Origin: an uncultured Prevotellaceae bacterium
GTDB lineage: Bacteria > Bacteroidota > Bacteroidia > Bacteroidales > Bacteroidaceae
Direction of reading: 5' to 3'
DNA length: 64,000 nt
Assembly (NCBI GenBank): GCA_946188395.1
Contig: CAMHUU010000012.1
Coordinates: 1 to 64,000, forward strand
In this document: piece after piece, positions 59,606 to 64,000 of the stretch
Numbering within the stretch: position 1 is the stretch's first letter
How the letters are laid out: each line of letters starts with the position of its first letter
Made by a program: the position numbers and the translations under genes
The notes under the pieces: generated by a model
What the model saw: only the letters and a program-made list of their open reading frames with translations
What the model was told of the DNA's origin: nothing
Databases searched by the model: none

Positions 59606-61468
59606 CTAGTCAATAATCCTAATTCCTCCCTTATCGGCCGAGCTCACACTCTGTGCATAAGCTCTCAGCGCCTTGCTAACCACGCGGTTGCGCTTCAGCG
59701 GCTGCTGGGGACGTGCCGCAAGCTCTTCATCGCTCAGCTTGACATTAATCGAGCGACTCGGAATATCAATCACGATGATGTCACCATCCTTAATCTTACC
59801 GATATTGCCACCATTCGCTGCCTCGGGCGAGATATGTCCGATACTCAGTCCACTGGTTCCTCCCGAGAAACGTCCATCCGTAATCAGCGCACACTCCTTA
59901 CCCATGTGCATCGACTTGATATAACTCGTGGGATAAAGCATCTCCTGCATACCAGGACCGCCCTTCGGACCCTCGTGGGTAATCACCACACAGTCGCCTT
60001 TCTTCACCTTGCCTCCCAGGATACCCTCACAAGCATCTTCCTGTGAGTCAAAGACCACGGCCGGTCCCTCGAAATGCCACAAAGCCTCATCGACACCTGC
60101 GGTCTTCACCACACAACCGTCCTGGGCAATATTACCAAAGAGTACAGCCAGTCCACCGTCCTTCGTATAGGCATGTTCCAAATCACGGATACATCCCTCA
60201 GCACGGTCGGTATCCAGACTCTCCCACTCTTCCGACTGGGAACCCATCTTCGTCGAGAAACGGTTACCAGGAGCACTGTAATAAATTTTTATTTTATCCG
60301 TCTCTTCTTCCTTGCCTCTTCCTACTGTCTTGCTACCCTCTTCCTTCTGTCTTGCTACGATTTCCGCAGTAATGTCATAACTTTTTATCGCTTCGGCCAA
60401 AGTCATGCCATCTACACGGATCGCAGAGCCGTCAATCAGACCGCCCTTCGAGAGTTCATTCAAGATACCCAAAATACCACCTGCACGTCCGCACTCCTGT
60501 ACACTGTATTTCTGTGTGTTAGGTGCAAGTTTGCAAAGACAAGGCACCTTACGGCTCAAGGCATCGATATCCTTCATCGTAAAGTCTGCACCTGCCTCCT
60601 GAGCCACAGCCAACAGATGGAGCACGGTATTCGTACTTCCGCCCATCGCAATATCCAGCGCCATGGCATTCATAAAGGCCTTGCGAGTAGCAATGTTGCG
60701 AGGCAATACGCTCTCATCACCGTCCTCGTAATAGGCAAAGGCATTCTTCACCACCTGGCGTGCAGCAGCCTTAAACAACTCAACACGATTGGTATGGGTA
60801 GCCAAAATGGTACCATTACCTGGCAACGACAGGCCAATGGCCTCCGTCAGTGAGTTCATTGAATTGGCGGTAAACATACCAGAGCAGGAACCACATCCGG
60901 GACAAGCACAGGCCTCGAGTTCCTTCATCTCTTCATCACTCACCGTAGGATCAGCGCCCTTGACCATCGCCGTAATCAGGTCGGCATTCTCACCGCGCCA
61001 CTTACCAGCCTCCATCGGACCGCCGGAACAGAAGACCGTCGGGATGTTCAGTCGCATCGACGCCATCAGCATACCCGGCGTCACCTTATCACAGTTAGAG
61101 ATACAAATCATCGCATCGGCCTTATGGGCATTCACCATATACTCTACCGAGTCAGCGATAATATCACGCGAAGGTAATGAATACAACATACCGTCATGAC
61201 CCATGGCGATACCATCATCAATGGCGATGGTATTAAACTCAGCGGCATAACAGCCCATCTTCTCAATCTCTTCACGCACAATCTGTCCAATCTCATGCAG
61301 ATGGGTATGTCCTGGTACAAACTGGGTGAAAGAGTTCACAATGGCAATAATCGGTTTACCAAACTGCTCATGTTTCATACCCGTTGCTACCCAAAGGGCA
61401 CGGGCTCCAGCCATACGTCTGCCTTCTGTGCATACCGCACTACGCAGTGGATGTTTGTATTCTTTCAT
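59606..61468 (-). CDS. ilvD: Dihydroxy-acid dehydratase with an internal low-complexity insertion
   Basis: [70 protein letters not shown]. Confidence 0.97.
   Translation of the reverse strand: MKEYKHPLRSAVCTEGRRMAGARALWVATGMKHEQFGKPIIAIVNSFTQFVPGHTHLHEIGQIVREEIEKMGCYAAEFNTIAIDDGIAMGHDGMLYSLPSRDIIADSVEYMVNAHKADAMICISNCDKVTPGMLMASMRLNIPTVFCSGGPMEAGKWRGENADLITAMVKGADPTVSDEEMKELEACACPGCGSCSGMFTANSMNSLTEAIGLSLPGNGTILATHTNRVELFKAAARQVVKNAFAYYEDGDESVLPRNIATRKAFMNAMALDIAMGGSTNTVLHLLAVAQEAGADFTMKDIDALSRKVPCLCKLAPNTQKYSVQECGRAGGILGILNELSKGGLIDGSAIRVDGMTLAEAIKSYDITAEIVARQKEEGSKTVGRGKEEETDKIKIYYSAPGNRFSTKMGSQSEEWESLDTDRAEGCIRDLEHAYTKDGGLAVLFGNIAQDGCVVKTAGVDEALWHFEGPAVVFDSQEDACEGILGGKVKKGDCVVITHEGPKGGPGMQEMLYPTSYIKSMHMGKECALITDGRFSGGTSGLSIGHISPEAANGGNIGKIKDGDIIVIDIPSRSINVKLSDEELAARPQQPLKRNRVVSKALRAYAQSVSSADKGGIRIID
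60318..60358. repeat. 22-bp direct repeat inside ilvD
   Basis: cttcctactgtcttgctac (60318) and cttccttctgtcttgctac (60340). Confidence 0.88.
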
Positions 61469-61603
61469 ATTTGTTTAGTCTTACTATACGTTTTAGCTTG
61501 CAAAATTACGCTTTTTCTGCCTAATTGCCAAATTTTGAAGCCGATAATCACCATTTTGCCCGTTTTTCTTGCCATCCAGTATACAAAGAGCTGTTTCTCA
61601 GAA

Positions 61604-63040
61604 CTAAAGGTTGGGCAGATGGAACTGATAGTTATGTTCAAATACTTCCTTCACCGAATTGATTTCCAAAAACTTCGTAGCGCCACCGGCTCCGATGTTG
61701 CCACTCAGATAGGCAATCTTGTCGTCGAGTTCCACATAGCCTTTCTGGCGCAGCATGCGCACCGCTGCCAAGAACAGTTTTTCGCTTCCGATATGTTCCT
61801 TCTGATAGACGGGAATAACGCCATACGAAAGATTCAGCAGACGCTGCAACTTATCATTATAGCAGATGGCCAAAACAGGATGAGGACCCCGGAAAGCAGC
61901 CAGCGAACGAGCAGTAGTACCCGTTGTAGAGTCGGTGATAATACCCTTTACCCCAAGACGCTCTGTAGCTTCGATGGCAGAATGAGCCATAAACTCGCGG
62001 ATATCACAATTTTCAGAGAGTTTGATGTCGATATGACTCTTGGCTCTATCGCGTTCAGCCTGTTCGGCTATAGCAGCCATCGTTTGTACAGCCTCCACAG
62101 GATACTTGCCGCTGGCCGTCTCGCCAGAGAGCATCAAGGCGTCCGTACTCGAATAGATAGCATTGGCAATGTCAGTCACCTCTGCACGTGTAGGACGCGG
62201 ATTATTGATCATTGTATGCAACATTTGCGTTGCCACGATGACCGGTTTCTTTTTCTCTACACATTTACGGATAATCTGACGCTGAATACCAGGAATACGT
62301 TCAATGGGAACCTCAATACCTAAATCACCGCGGGCAATCATGATACCATATGATGCATCAATAATCTCATCAATATTATCGACGCCCTCCTGATTCTCAA
62401 TCTTCGAAATAATCTTGATATCGCTATTGAAAGCGTCAAGAATAGCCTGTACGGCACGAACATCAGCTGCCGAGCGCACAAAACTATGGGCAATGAAGTC
62501 AATGTCCTGATTGATGGCCAACATGATGTTCTTTCGGTCACGTTCTGTTAGTGTGGGTAATGCGATGTGAACACCAGGCACATTGACACTCTTGTGAGAA
62601 CCCAACACGCCATCGTTCATTACTTGTGCGATAACAGCAGGTCCGTTGATACCAATCACCTTCATATCGAGCGCTCCATCGTCGAACAGCACATGGTCAC
62701 CTTCGTGAATATCTGCCGCAAAGTTGTTATACGACAGATTGATGATGTCATGAGTGGTATCCATTTCCGGACGACCGAAAATCTTCACCACGTCACCTAT
62801 CTTATACTCGATAGGGGATTCGCACCCTGTAGTACGTACCTCAGGGCCTTTTGTATCAATCAGAATACCAATATGCCGGCTTACTTCTCGCACATTCTTG
62901 ATGATGGTCTTGATGCCGTCCTCTGAAGCATGGGCTGTGTTCATACGCACCACATTCATTCCCGCATTAAACAAAGAACGGATGAAATCCGCATCACATC
63001 GGCGATCACTAATAGAAGCTACTATTTTTGTTTGTTTCAT
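61604..63040 (-). CDS. pyk: Pyruvate kinase
   Basis: KIVASISDRRCDADFIRSLFNAGMNVVRMNTAHA; MIARGDLGIEVPIERIPGIQRQIIRKC; LSGETASGKYPVEAVQTM. Confidence 0.97.
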   Translation of the reverse strand: MKQTKIVASISDRRCDADFIRSLFNAGMNVVRMNTAHASEDGIKTIIKNVREVSRHIGILIDTKGPEVRTTGCESPIEYKIGDVVKIFGRPEMDTTHDIINLSYNNFAADIHEGDHVLFDDGALDMKVIGINGPAVIAQVMNDGVLGSHKSVNVPGVHIALPTLTERDRKNIMLAINQDIDFIAHSFVRSAADVRAVQAILDAFNSDIKIISKIENQEGVDNIDEIIDASYGIMIARGDLGIEVPIERIPGIQRQIIRKCVEKKKPVIVATQMLHTMINNPRPTRAEVTDIANAIYSSTDALMLSGETASGKYPVEAVQTMAAIAEQAERDRAKSHIDIKLSENCDIREFMAHSAIEATERLGVKGIITDSTTGTTARSLAAFRGPHPVLAICYNDKLQRLLNLSYGVIPVYQKEHIGSEKLFLAAVRMLRQKGYVELDDKIAYLSGNIGAGGATKFLEINSVKEVFEHNYQFHLPNL

Positions 63041-63070
63041 AAAAAAAACCTATATGCTATAAATACGATA

Positions 63071-63991
63071 TTATCTTGTTATAGTTTGCTGTGCTGCCTC
63101 CGTAAAGGCGTCCATGATGATGGTGGGTTTGTTGTCTTGGAAAGCTCCCAGTTTGTAGAAACGATCCGTCTCGGGGGCCCAATAGAACACACCTTGACAA
63201 TGGCCACCCACCTGATGTTTGGCCATATCGATAATGGCTGCAATAATTTGTTTACCCTCGACGGGCTTGCTGGCTTCAGTACCGGTTTCGACTACCAGCA
63301 TGGGCTTATGGTATTTCGTCCATAGACGATTGATGTTGGCAGTGGCCTTCTCCACGGTTTCTTGCCACGACTGGATATGATGATCCTTCATGTCCCAATA
63401 GGGATAGACGCTCAGACCTATCATATCGTAACGGGCCTTGTATTTCTCCAGTCCGTCAAAGATGAAATCATAACGCTTGGGGTCGAAAGCACCATCCAGA
63501 TGAACGATAACCTCTGCTTGCGGAAACACCTCTTTGACAGCCGCATAGCCGGCATCCGTCAAACCGGCATACTGGTCCATGTGTTCCTGTGCACGTCCCA
63601 TGGGCCATAGGAATCCGTTAGTGGTCTCATTGCCTACTTGTACCCATCGCACGTCTACCCCAGCCTGCTTAATAGATTGCAGCACATCGCGCGTATGGTC
63701 AGCTAAAGCTTGCTTCATCTGCTGATAATTCATTTCCTTCCACGCAGCAGGGATATTCTGCTGTCCAGGATCGGCCCACCAGTCGCTATAGTGAAAGTCA
63801 ATCATCAACGCCATATTCCACTGCTTAGCTCGCAGGGCCATCTTCACAACATCATCTTTGTTGCATAGTCCACCCTTGGGATTTACCCACACACGCAGGC
63901 GGACGGCATTGAGTCCCAGTTCGTGCATCAGTTCCGTACACTCACGAGGCTCACCTTTTGTATTGCGCAACTGCACACCACGGGTCTCCAA
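63071..63991 (-). CDS. GH53 arabinogalactan endo-beta-1,4-galactanase, 5' end cut by the window
   Basis: GLNAVRLRVWVNPKGGLCNKDDVVKMALRAK, MIDFHYSDWWADPGQQNIPAAW, VQVGNETTNGFLWP. Confidence 0.92.
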   Translation of the reverse strand: METRGVQLRNTKGEPRECTELMHELGLNAVRLRVWVNPKGGLCNKDDVVKMALRAKQWNMALMIDFHYSDWWADPGQQNIPAAWKEMNYQQMKQALADHTRDVLQSIKQAGVDVRWVQVGNETTNGFLWPMGRAQEHMDQYAGLTDAGYAAVKEVFPQAEVIVHLDGAFDPKRYDFIFDGLEKYKARYDMIGLSVYPYWDMKDHHIQSWQETVEKATANINRLWTKYHKPMLVVETGTEASKPVEGKQIIAAIIDMAKHQVGGHCQGVFYWAPETDRFYKLGAFQDNKPTIIMDAFTEAAQQTITR

Positions 63992-64000
63992 GTCAGTGGT

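Overview
Bacteroidales (Prevotella-like) chromosomal segment, judged from SusC/SusD pairs, TAnnTTTG -7 boxes and T9SS-like C-termini. Housekeeping genes: dnaK, recA, metG, nadD, gmk, yicC-like, tsaB, murA, rimM, dxr, rseP, ilvN/ilvB/ilvD, pyk. Accessory content: (i) a pectin-type PUL at ~11.6-33.8 kb with two SusC/SusD pairs, a DUF4957/DUF5123-type protein, a pectin methylesterase and a PL9-like lyase, plus a GH28-GH43 fusion and a GH53 further right; (ii) a surface-glycan decoration locus at ~36.9-45.0 kb with a fused cytidylyltransferase/CobD-like PLP enzyme, an opine-dehydrogenase-like protein, LicD, an acyltransferase, a flippase and two GT2s; (iii) repeat-rich gaps at ~9.0-10.3 kb and ~33.9-34.8 kb. 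Most notable: many degenerate 7-bp tandem arrays that fill gene junctions and contain stop or start codons, some also in frame inside genes; two inverted arrays of exactly 11-bp TCTAC iterons flanking 22-bp palindromic repeats; a near-identical 16-bp palindrome exactly 42 bp upstream of the -7 box of both susC genes; an apparent stop-loss fusion of carboxynorspermidine dehydrogenase to a GH31 enzyme; and a possible one-protein route to a CDP-amino-alcohol feeding LicD. No tRNA, rRNA, CRISPR array or intact transposase was seen. All calls are from reading the sequence and supplied ORFs; no database search was run.
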